This document shows positions 10,797-22,686 of a stretch of DNA of 64,000 nucleotides, in pieces. The notes under the pieces were generated by a model. The model saw nothing but the letters and a program-made list of their open reading frames with translations, did not search any database and was not told where the DNA came from. The stretch covers positions 1,178,001-1,242,000 of the forward strand of contig JAXBDG010000006.1 of the NCBI GenBank assembly GCA_036320915.1, read 5' to 3'. Position numbers and translations under genes: made by a program. Positions within the stretch are counted from its first letter, which is position 1, and every line of letters starts with the position of its first letter. Source of the DNA: Linnemannia elongata (taxonomy: Eukaryota; Mortierellomycota; Mortierellomycetes; Mortierellales; Mortierellaceae).

Positions 10797-13057
10797 AAAG
10801 ATAGTTACACGATTAGGCTAATGTGTACATCCTAACAAGGTTATATATCCTGGACACTGTCTTGTACTTTGGTACACATGAAATGAAATGATATTTTTTT
10901 GGTTCCATTAAGTTCGAGCATGAATGTAGAATAGAAGGTTGGGGGTGAACAGCGCGGAAGAGAAGCGGCGTGAAGCAAATTCAGAATCAGTGAAAGAGGA
11001 GATGGGAGGTGGAATTGCGGGAGTCTATTGTGCCTTGCAACGAAAATGATGTAAAAAATTAACCACTAATCCAGCTGTGAGCGGGGTTTGCATGGGTGTG
11101 GAAAAAAATGTTGTCCTGAATAGCTGCCTAATCGGGGTTTAGTGGCCAAAACAAAATATTTTATGTGAAATGCCCACAATGTTCATAGCCTAAAGTTTGT
11201 GTAGAATTGTGTGGCGCCTAACCCCTTCTTCCTTGTGTGTTTTGTTGGATCGGTTTTCCCTTTTCTTTTAGTCTCAGTCTTATGAACATCTGCGCCTTTC
11301 CGCTTGGAATAAAAATCAGAGCTTTTTCTTGTCACAAACGGGATTCAATTTTCCTCATCGCAACAGCCTTGAAGGACCTGGCACCCGGGGTCACGTAAGG
11401 CTATTGTGCCATACCGTTATGACAAGGACCTAAGTATAGTATATCTCCCGTCGGACAGATATGGAAGACAAGTCATCCAGGGCTGTTTCCGGCACCATTC
11501 TCCTGCCACCTCACACTCTTTCTTTCGCGTTGTTGTTTTTTCCTCGCTCTCTCTCACCTAGGTTTGGAGATAGAAGCAGGAGGAGAAGTGTTTTTATCAA
11601 ACAAGCCACGCAAGTGCTACCCAAGCAGCTATTTTCCATTTCCAGCCAGCAGTCAGTGTGATTTTTTAATTGAACCTCGGTAGAAAAAACTTAAAGAACA
11701 AACCGTTATGCAAAAAAAAGCGACAGCGAGCTAGAGGTGAATTCCTCATGGGCGTCAAAAAATACAAGAGAGACTTGGTGTTGATTTTTTTTTCCGCGGT
11801 GTAAGTTTGAAACCCGTCGCCTACACTCTCGCTTCGATTTTTCAGTGGCGGTTCACGGTAGTGAACATACTGGCCGCTTATGTATTATTTTATCGCACAC
11901 CGACAAAAGTAGATAACTCCAGCAACTTTCTGCTTCTCTCTTCTTCCAGCCCCAACTCGACTTGTCTCTTCACCAATGACTTTTCGTGCACAGACGATCT
12001 TAGTTCTAACTCCAACATTTCTTCACAACAATTCTCAACCTTCTCCCTCATCACTGCAAACCATTTTTCCTACTCAAGCGCAAACAGAAAAAAAAATGCC
12101 TATTCCCTACGTCTTTCTATCACTCACTCTTATATTCATCTCGCCCAAGGTCAATTAGGGCTTCGAATACAAAAGCGAGAATGACGCGATAGCCAAGACT
12201 GGGGAGAGGACTCAACCGAGCTGGTCCGCAGACGCCTGATCAACCCGGCAGAAGTGCATTGTCTCTCTTGCTTACCCTACGGCAGGAAGCAATACTCCAC
12301 GTCACAATGGTTTCATGCGAGTCCAAACGCACTACCTTGAGGATTTAAAAGCATTTGGTACCTGAATTTACGAGAGGGCAATGTGAGGAATGCAATTGGC
12401 CGAGGATGGTCAGAAGGAGGTGATAGAAAGTTAAATGTGATTACGAGCTCGTAAACGAAAGATTGCAATTATATGAGAAAGCCAGGAAGGGGTGGACAAA
12501 GAATGACTATGGGGATGATCATGATGATTGGAGGCGTGGCAAACGTGAGATGGATATAATGGGAGCAGAGAGAAAGTGTAGTGATTGAAGAGACGCGCGA
12601 TGAAAGTGATGCGTAAAAATGAAAGCTATTCTGATCTCCATTCAACATGAGCACAAAGTTTCTCTTCCTTTGGCAAATTAAGCTTTGATTCCTCGAACTA
12701 AATTGACTCCTGACTGGCGCACAAAGTCCACGTAGGCATGCTACTTTCATAACCTAGTTTACAGTCGGAGTGGGTAAGTTGGCTCTGAAAGAAACTCTGA
12801 TCATTGTTCATGCGCAAGGCTGTTCATTTCTTTCTTTCCCCGATCGAACATCCCTTCCCAAACGAACATCAAAATGGAAGGAACAAAGTATATTTGACGA
12901 TTGTTTTTATTCATCACAGGAGGATGCAATGACGAGAAAGAGGAAGGGGAATGGGAAAGAGTATACAACGAGACTACAAGTCAAGTGAAAAGGAGAGGGA
13001 GACGGGGAAGGGGGAAGGAGTAGAAATCGTCAAAGGAAAGATGCTCAATGCGAAGTT
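10797..13057. other. Intergenic region, no supported gene
   Basis: This holds the 3' flanks of two convergent Cyt-like genes and AT-rich, oligo-A/T-rich sequence. One short frame at 12096-12239 looks like a signal-peptide-type start followed by an in-frame TAG (see findings). Nothing else is convincing. Confidence 0.4.
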
Positions 13058-13855
13058 TTAAACCTCCTTGGGAGCCTTCTTGAGTTGAGTCTCGAAGCAG
13101 GACAGCTTGGTGCCAGTAGGAGATGAAGCTTGCGCATCCCAGTCACCAAGGCCACCATCACCCAGCATCTCAGCGAGCTGATCGGCAAACGTGACCAGGT
13201 AGGTGGTGTTGACCCTAATCACGGTACGGAAGATTCGGTACGACTGCTCGATGTAGGTCTTCTTGCCTTGCTGGTTCTCCTTCATGTCGAGGGTTGCATA
13301 GAAGATGGTGATGTAGTTGGTGTTGTTGACCTTGTGGATCGTGTCCTGCGAGAAAATCGCCTTGTCGCTCTCCTTTGAACTCTTGTTCAGGATACTGTTG
13401 GCCATTCTCTGCACGGAATCGATGATTCCATCGAGGTCGGCCGTGGCAAATCCAACGTAGGCGCTCTTGATCTGATCGATCATAAGGTCGACATTCTGGG
13501 ACGTGGTCTTCTCGCCGGTCTCCTCGCTCCTCTCGGTGAAGAATCCGGGGAAGGTGGCGATTCTTCTAACGTAATCGTTGAAGCGAGGTGCTTGATCCTT
13601 GAGGCCGAGGGCAGGAATGAAGTTGGCCTTGGTACCCGAATAGGTCATAACCGTAGCAGCAGCATCGGCGTGGTTTGCGGGGTTGCGAAACAACTCAACA
13701 CCAGTCGCCTTTGTGGGTGAGACGTTGAAGTAGAATGGTTGAGCCACCATCTCAGTGTTGTCGTTCACAGGCACAGTTGGAAGAGGGGTGCGAGGCAATC
13801 CGAGTGGGGGCTCACCCTTGACCCAGCGCTTGAGGTTCTCCAAATCGTCAGACAT
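13058..13855 (-). CDS. Cyt-like (CytB/volvatoxin-like) protein, no signal peptide, second copy
   Basis: Single coding exon of 265 aa, the same length as the 6878-7675 paralogue and collinear with it, with identical blocks such as VQRMANSILNKSS and AIFSQDTI. There is no signal peptide, so it should stay in the cell unless it leaves by an unconventional route. The strand-rich half (NTNYITIFYATLDM..., TVIRVNTTYLVTFADQL) is the part most like the Cyt fold. A 5'UTR intron is likely at 13889-13955 (GTAAGT donor, CTGACAG acceptor) and is conserved in position with the paralogue. With the divergent 17458 gene it forms a second minus/plus pair, so a unit of about 6-7 kb was duplicated. Confidence 0.6.
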   Translation of the reverse strand: MSDDLENLKRWVKGEPPLGLPRTPLPTVPVNDNTEMVAQPFYFNVSPTKATGVELFRNPANHADAAATVMTYSGTKANFIPALGLKDQAPRFNDYVRRIATFPGFFTERSEETGEKTTSQNVDLMIDQIKSAYVGFATADLDGIIDSVQRMANSILNKSSKESDKAIFSQDTIHKVNNTNYITIFYATLDMKENQQGKKTYIEQSYRIFRTVIRVNTTYLVTFADQLAEMLGDGGLGDWDAQASSPTGTKLSCFETQLKKAPKEV

Positions 13856-14088
13856 AATGCTTCTAGGTTACGGATAGGGAAGGGCGCTCTGTCAGTAAAA
13901 ACATGCCAAGGATGATAGTCACCTTTTAGCACAATAGTACATGTGTAGAACTTACTCGGTTGTTTCTTGGTGGGAAGTTGAGGGAAGAGGCTGTGAGGCT
14001 TGATGTTTTTCGTTTGGGCGAAACCGTTGCCTTTTATATAAAAAAAGGCATCTTGTTGGGCCTAAAAAAGGATTTTAGAATTGGCATT

Positions 14089-14180
14089 CGACAAAACAAG
14101 GATGCTGCTGAGGTGAGAAAGGTGGTAAGGACAGTTAATCATCTTGCATGCCCCGACTCGTTAAGCATTGACGACTCTTC
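14089..14180. repeat. Upstream repeat element, copy 2
   Basis: Shares GATGCTGCTGAGGTGAG and CTTGCATGCCCCGACTCG with the copies at 7931 and 14241. Confidence 0.7.
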
Positions 14181-14240
14181 ATGCCTCACAGCAAACAAGC
14201 ATGAGTTGTAAATCGAATGGTACATACCATATGACATTTT

Positions 14241-14330
14241 TCCGGCCCAAGGATCCTGCTGAGGTGATAAGGATGGAGAATGGTAGCTCCACCTGCATGC
14301 CCCGACTCGCAAAGCATCCAAGATGCCTTA
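14241..14330. repeat. Upstream repeat element, copy 3
   Basis: Shares GGATCCTGCTGAGGTGA and TGCATGCCCCGACTCG with the other copies. Together with copy 2 it makes a spaced tandem pair upstream of the minus-strand 13855 gene. Confidence 0.7.
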
Positions 14331-17300
14331 TGCGAATGGACCGTGGATCGATTGTTGCATGCCAAACATCCGTCCAGAGAACAAAGTAATGCACGAGAAA
14401 AATACCAGTAATAGGAAGTGGGACGAAGGATCATTCTACAACTGTTCTGGCGTTGTCCCTGGTCTGATTCATTGTGCACCACTCTCCACCAAATTCAAAC
14501 TTGCAACATGCATTTTGGCTTATCAATCTGCGTTAAATGTGGATTGTTGGCATGCCGCTGCACCTTTCCATGTGTAGGTAAGAACACGTATTAGCATTCA
14601 GGTATCCTAACGCCTTCAATAATCTTTGCCTCCTTTATTCTCCACGCCGCGGAAGAAAATTCCAACGTCGCTTATGAAGTAAGCTTGGGGCGGTTGTAAT
14701 GCACAGCTTCTTACCCACACACTTTCTGACGACCTGTGCGTATTTGTTATTTTTGTCTTTCCTTTTGATAGCGATTTTTTTTTTTTTTTTTTTTTTTTTT
14801 GCATAATGCATATTCCTCTCTTATGCTCTGCATATGGTTTAGCATACGAACCTGTTCCTTTAAAAAAAAAAACATGTCTTTGCATGCGAGAGAGCCATAT
14901 TCAGGGGGGTGGGAACGAAAATAGAGCCTAAGGTGAGGATTTAGTGATCGAGGCAAGAGAGAGGTTATAACTTTGTAAGTGGTTTATTAGACCAAGAATG
15001 AACGTATTCTGTTAACATAGCACCGCTATTCAGATCGCCTCGTGGTCAATTGCTGTAGGTTTTCCCGTTGCTATCATCTCCCATACTCTTTGTTTTGGCA
15101 TAATGCATACATGCGGCCGTTAATAAGGTTCGGCGCACAACCTGTTATTGAGCAGGAAAATCAAGAGATTTACTGTGTAAGAAACGGATGATGAGTTTCA
15201 ATTGAGCAGCATCCCCTCTCCCATTCTCCCCTCAAGGCAACACGAAAATGAAAATTAACTCACGCAAGAATGAACGCGATTTCTCGCCCTCCTCTGGCTT
15301 CTTTCTCTCTCCCTGTCGATTTTCTCTCTCTCGCTATCTCTCATTCTCACCCTTGCGATCTACCCCTCTATTTGAATCTCGCGAGGGTGAGCTGAACCGT
15401 TTCGCTATTTGTTCAACCTTCACTACATGTTCTTCCGATGCCTTCTCCGGAGGTGTCTGTTGGAGTAGTCAGAAGAGCGAAACAGTGAAAGTTTTTGACC
15501 GTCATTTTGTTCTCCTTTAACAATTATCGTCATTTGTAATCGACAGTTAGTTATGAGTGCTCTGTCAATGAGCGCACACAGAACGATGAGAGGGAGTTTA
15601 GGAAGGAGAGTGGATCAAGATCAGGGATGAGGGTAGTTTCTTCTGGAGGTGAGACTGAGCATTTGTTGAATTTCAATCTTCTTTGGGCGAGAGAAGGGTA
15701 TCGAGTTCAATTTCTTATTTTCATCCAGGCTGTTCCTCCCTTTGCCTTCTTTCCTCTTGCCCTCTCTCTCTCCTTCTCTCGTTCCTTCTCTCTTTCCCTC
15801 TCTATCCCTCTTCCCTCAATCTGACTCTCTTACTCTCTAGCCTTCTTCCCTCCTCTTTAGTTTCTCGCTTTTCGGATCAGAAAATGAGGACAGCGACCTG
15901 GACTTCAAGGTAAGTGAATGCGGTGATACAATAGGCATGCTTTTTTTTTTTTGAGATTGCTAGACACCATAAGACGCAAGAGCTGTTTTCTAACTTCTCG
16001 CCTCATCGTTATTCGTGTCCTAGCGCGTGCATTGATCGTTCTTCCTTTTTCACCTTCTCCTACTATTAACTAGAAAAGGCCCTACCGTTCCTCGCCCGTT
16101 CTATGAATCGTCTAGAGAAATCAAGTGAGTGAACCGTAAGGAGGCAGCTAACAGCGCTGCTATACAACGCGCGCCTAAGTGACCAGCTAGTCCAGACTCT
16201 TCTCAAAGTCGTCGTATTTTTGCATAATGCATTTCGAACTTTGTTTATATTCTGGAACGACATGCAGCTTAATCTTCACTACTCGAACGCATATAAAGCG
16301 GGAGAGAGAAGAATGATCAGGGGCGTGAGAAGGTATGGCAGGGTTCGGTTGGGAAGCGTTCTCTCTTCTCTTTATACTATTACAGGTGAAAAAGAGTACA
16401 AAAAAATACCAGCCGTGGAACGTCGGAGTCTGACCGCACCAACCGCCTATGATACGCGCTTACGCAAAACTGAAAAAAAAGGGAGGAAATGGGCCTCACT
16501 CCAGTCCATATGTCACAGTGGTAGGGGTGTTGGACATAACAGAAATGTCAGACACAACAAAAAATTATCGGTGATCGAGATCAAGGGGTTCGAGTTTGTG
16601 ATTCTATTTTTTTAGATTCTCAATGTGCACGGGCGATGATGTGATCAAGATATGAGGCCGGTGCAAAAAAAAAGGAGCAATGATTTCATGGGTCCTCAGT
16701 TTCGATTGGTCTATGAAGATCGTTTACTTGCCTAAGCAACTACAACACTTTTGCTGTGCGTTGGATACCACCGAATCTGAGAGGGGCAAGAGTGACGACT
16801 GGAAGACAGAAAACCAGCATCTGCCAGGTCTGGAAAAGCAAAACAACGATCACTGAGACCCCGCACACTTTACCTCCTTCTACCGCATGGCCAAACAGGT
16901 AAATCAACACATCTTCCTAAGCAACTCAAGACCGTCCCTGCATTCATGCCAAGGTTGGTGTTTGCTAATCCATGCCAATTGTCGGTTCATGCTGGGACAC
17001 GTTCTTTGTTTTTCTTGCTTGAGCTTTGATATCATGCGAAAGGAGTGCCGATTGCTCACATCGCGCTGTATACGCTTAAACCCCAGCATCTACCTCTCTT
17101 TCGCATCCGTCACATTTGCCCTCATTTCAGAGTTGGGTGTGATTGAAAGTACATGTTCATGAGATGTCCATAGTTCTCACCTGCCCATTTCCCGTCATTT
17201 TTTTTGCCATCGTTTATGAGGCATAGGAACGCATAGCATAACCTAACATGAGTGTGTGGGAAAAAGTCTCTAATACCATGGAGCAAGCAGCAAGCTCGGT

Positions 17301-17382
17301 GCTCATATTATACACCAGCAGCTTGAGCAGCACGCCATTGTCATCCATGAAAAATATGCATTACCCAGTCTCGACTTTTTGC

Positions 17383-17390
17383 TATATATA
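17383..17390 (+). promoter_or_regulatory. TATA box of secreted Cyt-like gene
   Basis: TATATATA lies 68 bp before the ATG at 17458, inside a block nearly identical to the promoter of the 34721 gene. Confidence 0.75.
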
Positions 17391-17457
17391 TCACCCCTGT
17401 CAGCCTTCAACTGCCCATTATCCGCTCTTCACCCCAATCAAACAAACCGCAACCACC

Positions 17458-18342
17458 ATGCTTCTCATCAAGACTGTCGCTCTTCTCTGCTCAGGTATGT
17501 GGCAATGCCGATGCTGGCCCAAATACATTCAAATTTGTCTCTAGCAAAGCAGAATTAACCAAGCTCTGCTGTCTCTACTTATTACATTAGCCACGGCTGT
17601 GATGGCTGCCACCGCCGTTGTCTCTGGAGCTATCTTTGTCGGAGAGGACACCACGGAGTATAATGATAGCCCAGCCGATATCTTTAGAGTTCCTGAAAAC
17701 CATGCCGCTGCCGCCGCCTCGATTCTGGTCTTCTCGGCCAACTCTGTTAACTTTCATCCTGCGTCGCAGGAACCCAAAGCGCTCGGTCAGACCCTTATTC
17801 AGTTTGTGACGAAGGCCTCTACCTTTCCTGGTTTCTTGTCGACTAGGATCAAGGATGACAACCTCGCGCTCAACGGTTCTCTCACCCAGTTTGAAAAAGT
17901 CATCCGCGAGAAACTCAACGATCCTCTCGTCGCTCGTGCTTTCCGTGACCTCGTCCCTGGCTACATCAACGACCATTCGTTGACGGAGTGGGATCTCAGT
18001 CTCGTCGTCGTCACCAAACCTGAAAACTCTAACACCGTCACTGTCACATTTGCTCGCGTGACTTTGACCATCCACTCGGACAAAACTCAGACTGCCTACA
18101 TCCCCGAGCAGACTGCGCGGCTCATTGTCTCTGAACACAAGGTCCTTGAGAATGTTTTGATTGTAAATGCAGACAGGTTCGCAACCTCTATCCCAGTCTA
18201 CAAGGTCCGCGATTTCATTGACTTCTTTGCTTCCCCCAAGGTTCCCCTTGAGTCTAAGGAGACTCATCACGGTTCTACCTCCTGCACCAAGAACCAACCT
18301 ATCTTCAAGGACCGCCAAACCGTTATGTCTTGGTTTCTCTAG
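17458..18342 (+). CDS. Secreted Cyt-like protein, copy 2
   Basis: Exons 17458-17494 and 17591-18342; intron 17495-17590 (GTATGT...CATTAG). The encoded signal peptide is MLLIKTVALLCSATAVMA. The mature part has F-R-V-P-E-N-H-A, an alanine-rich helix, F-H-PASQEPKA, STFPGF and a strand-rich C-terminal half. Exon 1, the intron and the first 200 nt of exon 2 are almost identical to the 34721 gene. The middle then diverges sharply, and a second near-identical patch occurs at about 18061-18111. Expected role if the family call holds: a secreted membrane-active protein. A 255-aa open frame on the opposite strand is a shadow. Confidence 0.62.
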
Positions 18343-19875
18343 ATAGAAAGGCACATTAGTAGGCCAGCGTGCTCACTTTAGCTAGTTTGTTCATTCTGAA
18401 CATTCCCTTGTACTCTACTACAGAAATGAATCAGAAACGTCTTCTTTGGTCTCACAGCTATCAACTGTCATTTCTGAGCAAGCAACATTGGGTGTGAGCG
18501 TGGATGGTGAGTAGGAAAGGGAGAGAGGAGCGTGGGACTATATTTGCATGATCAATGAATACAGGTGTGTGTGACACTCAATCCCTATTTTTTGCGTTCG
18601 TCGTTCCATCGGCTTTCTCCCTCATTTTGGCCCCTTATTAGGAAACACTCCTCTCCCATACCATACCCTTGGCGCTAATTGACCCTTTTTCTTTCTTTTT
18701 CACACTACCTACAACAGCAGCAAAGACGCCATCTACCACTCGTCTACATATACACTAAATATCTTCAGCCTCATCCTTTTTTCATTTTCGTGTGTTTCAT
18801 GAAACGAAATAAAGAACGATGTCAGCCCATCTATCTCCTTGCTCCTAAGACGATGTTTGTATGCCAACGCGTGCTTTATTTTCCTGTATAAACTTTCCCA
18901 TAGCATTCATTAGAGGGTCCAACCTTAAAAAACTACCCGCGCTACGGACACCTTTGTGCTTAATGGATCGCCTGGAGTGTCAGTTGAACGAGCCCAGGAC
19001 CCGCGGTTAGTAACTCTGCTATAGTCTACAACAAGTTTCCAAGTGACCAGTTTAGACTTTTCCCACAGTCGCCATTTTTTTTTTTCGCATAACGTATGTC
19101 GTTCTCGAAGAATATAAATAAAGTTCGACATGCACTCATTTCTTTGCTACTCTAATGCGTAGAAAACGGGAAAGAACGGGAAGAAAATAGAGGCAAACAG
19201 ATAAAATACAAATTAACATGGCGCGTTTACGCGAAATGAAGGAATAGGTGCCATTATCACATACATCACGGCCGAACTTTAAAGATGGTATAGAAAAAGG
19301 CATATCATGAGGGAGAAAAATAAGGACCGATCGACCACACTGAAAACTTCGTTGCCTATTCTTCTATGCTCTTGCCTCTCTTTCTAACGTGATACATACT
19401 TCCCTCTTGACACTGATATAACCCCTAAATACCTCAATGGTGAAGATCGAGAAGGATGTCTCCTCAATCTTCAGCACGCAGGCTCTGAGGAGCGTAGCAC
19501 TGAGGAGCATAGCAAGGTTATGCATGCTGGTGAATGTGAGAGATATAAACAGTGGAAAGGAAAAATTGCGAGAGAAAAACGCGCATCGAACATACGTCCT
19601 GCATGTGCTAGAAGAAATATTTCTGTTCAAGCACACAATCTCCCTTTTGCGAACAGCAATTGCATGGAGCTCCTAGCTCTCCTTCTCTTGCCTCCTTTTT
19701 TTTTTTTTTTTTTTTTTTCACCTTCCCCTGCCCAACCATCACCCACCTATCTTGTTTCCACTTTGGAACATTTTCAGTAAAACTCGCAACGACACATCTG
19801 GCTCTCATATCTGCTGTATGGCCAACTCCGCCACCTTCTTTGCCTTGCGGGTGAGTGCTCTAGGAAATGATGGTA
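18343..19875. other. Intergenic region, no supported gene
   Basis: 3' flank of the secreted Cyt-like gene. The stretch 18990-19100 (GTGACCAG..., T tract, GCATAACGTATG) resembles 16150-16232. There is a T20 tract near 19700. The last 60 bp, ending in GGTA, look like the left flank of the target site of the transposon that starts at 19876. Confidence 0.4.
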
Positions 19876-19893
19876 GAGGCCGCGCCAATAAGT
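19876..19893 (+). repeat. Left terminal inverted repeat
   Basis: 18-bp repeat preceded by TA. It matches the right repeat at 28480-28497 with two mismatches. Confidence 0.88.
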
Positions 19894-20258
19894 AACCGAC
19901 TCACTTATTTTTTGATTGAATGCCAATGAACCAAAATTAAGGGACTGTCAAATCAGATGTCACCACCCATGGTGTTTTGCGCAGAGGGGTCAATTATACC
20001 CAGACGAAAGAGTGAATCGTCCGTACAATCATCCCTTTCACCTCAACATCCCTCTATCTTACTATGATCGAAACCAGCCCCCTGAACTCCAACCCAACGA
20101 CTCCGGAACGGCGATCGAGTCAATGGTGATCAAAAGTGGCGTCCACATCTCCTCCCTCTAGCACACGTAGCTCGCGTTCGTCCTCTGGACGCGAACTGCG
20201 TCGCTAGTTTAACACCTCCCCATATTATTCGCCAAAGGTGTCTTCCCAACGGCTTTGA

Positions 20259-22260
20259 GACCTCACCTCGACTAGCAATAATAACGCTACAACCAGCGAG
20301 GACCCATTTCTCACTTCTGAGGATATACCCGCCCCTCCTCAGCCCAAGCCAAAGCTCCCCCCACCCGTATTCCCTAACCGACAGAATGTCTCTATCACCC
20401 ACAACGAATACTGTATCATCGGGAAAATATACCTAGCTATTGTCAGCGCACCTTCTGAGGTGCTCAGTTGGTTCGACGAGCTTGGAAAAGACAGTAAAGG
20501 TCATTTTGATACCGCCCGGTCTCTCCAAGCACTCACTGGCACTGGAAAGCAAGCATGTTCAATAGCAATTGGACTAACCAGACAAGAAAACCCAGTTGTG
20601 CATATATGCATGTTTTCTTTGTGTTTTTTCTCCTCTTCTCGTCACATATTAATTTCTAGCTTTGTTTCTGGTTGCATAGGTGCCTGTAGCTCTTCGACCT
20701 GGTCGACCCCACAAAGAGAGGGATGAGTCGATGATGCAAACGATTCATGACATGGTGGAGGAAACCAATAAAAAGGGTTCAGCCAACTCGACGAACATTA
20801 TCCGCAATCGTCTGGAACAGGAACACAAAATAAAGGTATCCAAAAGGACTGTCAATCGTATGATGCACGAACTCAACTGTTACTGGGGCACAGGTGTGCG
20901 ACGGAACATCTTGCATAGTACCCCTCAGAACATCGCCTATCGTAATAGGTACCTTGAACGACGGCTCCCCAACCTCACACCACACGTAACCAAAACGGGC
21001 GAGCATATATGGATACCCAAATTCCCCGAGGTGTTTCTTGACGAGTCTTATTGCCATCTCGATCACACAGCCCCTTCCCGCTGGATTGTCCCTGGGATAC
21101 ATGTTTCCGAGCCTGGTCACAGCCCACTGTTGGTCATATTTGCCGCGTTTGTGGTCTGGTACGATGAGAAGGAGGACGAGCTGAGGTCGTCTTTTGTCGA
21201 CGAGAGCGTCTACATTTGGCCATCGATTGGACAAACCCACACCAAAAGCAAAGGAACCTCCAAAACCCTCCATGGCAAGACCCTATGGAACGATGTCCCT
21301 CAAACGATCCGCGATGCAGGCATCATTGCCCCAACGATGGATTATCATGGCAACTTTACCGCCGAACTTTTCGATGACCTCTTTGCTCGCATCTGCCAAA
21401 ACCTGCAAAAGATGAGCTTGGAGAAGTGTCGGATTCATTTGGATGGCGCCTCTTATCATTTTCACAAGACCGCAGCCAAACCCAAGAACAAGGCCAATCT
21501 ACCCGATTTGAAGGAGTGGGTGGAGAAAGCAGATATCAAAGCCTGGAAGGATCGACATGGTCACGTCCTGCCCGAGGTCCCAAGGAAAAAACACTATGAG
21601 AACCTGGTCAAGTCCTACGTTCAAGAATCAACGTGGTCCATTTACACCATTGCCAAGCAGTACGGAGGCCATATTATTCGCAAGACACCCCCCTATCACT
21701 GCGAGCTCCAGCCGATCGAGAAGGTCTGGGGATGTGTCAAAAACAAGGTCGCATCAAGTACGGACGGCAACCACACCGCGCTTTCTCTCAAAAGAACCCT
21801 GGGCCATCTTCTTCACAGTATTCCACAGTCCACTTTCATTTCTCTTTGGATTGACACCATCAAAACAGGGATAGCCTATTGGGATGCAGCCGTCAAGGTT
21901 AGAGAGTCCATAGTCCCCGCGAACCCAGTCGACAGTAGTGATGAAGAAGAGGAAGAGGTTCAAGAGGGCGATAAACACATCCCCAGCAATTGCAACAACA
22001 TTACGGACAACATCACCAATATGAACAACAACCACCAACAACAGATTGACGACAATATATTTGATGACGAGTGGGTTCTTGGAGATCTTTCGGAGGAGAT
22101 GTGGAAGCTGACAGTGGATATAGTCAACAACCAAGACAAAACCGACAACAGAGGAATCATTTTTAAACGCACGCCCGATGGTAAAGAAGACGAGGAAGGA
22201 GGAGTCGACCCCACCATTGCAGATGAAGAGGAAGAGGACATCTCATTGACCGTAGATTAA
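20259..22260 (+). CDS. Tc1/mariner-IS630-like DDE transposase, N-terminus damaged or unresolved
   Basis: Exon up to 20597, intron 20598-20679 (GTGCAT...TTGCATAG), exon 20680-22260, joined in phase. The start codon is not clear. In the same frame upstream there is a TGA at 20256 and a TAG at 20205, both one C-to-T change away from CGA and CAG, and more upstream coding-like sequence sits in another frame. A helix-turn-helix-like region precedes the catalytic domain. Catalytic candidates, numbered from 20680, are D121 (VFLDESYCHLDH), D255 (IHLDGASYH) and E347 (CELQPIEKVWG). The last two are 91 residues apart, far more than the 34-39 of classic Tc1/mariner enzymes. An acidic, low-complexity C-terminus follows. 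It would cut and paste the element using the inverted repeats at 19876 and 28497. Confidence 0.8.
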
Positions 22261-22350
22261 ACGCACGCCCGATGGTAAAGAAGACGAGGAAGGAGGAGTC
22301 GACCCCACCATTGCAGATGAAGAGGAAGAGGACATCTCATTGACCGTAGA
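22163..22350 (+). repeat. 94-bp exact tandem duplication at the transposase 3' end
   Basis: Copies 22163-22256 and 22257-22350 are identical and adjacent. Because 94 is not a multiple of three, the second copy is out of frame, and the first copy runs into TAA right after the junction. The unit covers the last 31 codons of the transposase. Confidence 0.95.
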
Positions 22351-22686
22351 CCACGCCGCGACATGTCTATCTCCTTTCTTTGTAACTAAAAAGTCAAAAC
22401 AATTTCCCCTCCCCCTTACCAAAAAAGGAAACCCCCTTAACTCTCAATTCATTGGTAGTCAATCCAAAAAAATATGTAAGTCGGTTACTTTATGGGCGCG
22501 ACCTCTATCGAGTTTGTCTCTTTTCGCCGAGGACTTGTCCGACGGCTTATAAACATTGTACGAGATGGGAAACCCACTTCATGTCATCTTGAAGTACAAT
22601 ATTTATGAGGTCGTGGTCTGCCGCTCATGTCTTGTCCTTTCCTAACTCTTCTTCCATCTCAAGGTCATTATTCCGCCACCAAAAAC

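Larger units (their letters stand above)
13856..17457. promoter_or_regulatory. Shared upstream region of the second Cyt-like pair
   Basis: No gene is supported in 3.6 kb. It contains two copies of the upstream repeat element and a 24-nt T tract ending at 14800. There are three T-tract plus GCATAATGCAT motifs (14801, 15098, 16222) and pyrimidine-rich stretches at 15300-15850. The last 850 bp (from about 16610) are similar to the regions upstream of the 9918 and 34721 genes. Confidence 0.5.

Noticed and set aside
19823..19855. First transposase exon (MANSATFFALR with a GTGAGT donor)
   Set aside because: It lies outside the left inverted repeat and TA site, so it cannot belong to the element. 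The match to a donor is probably chance.
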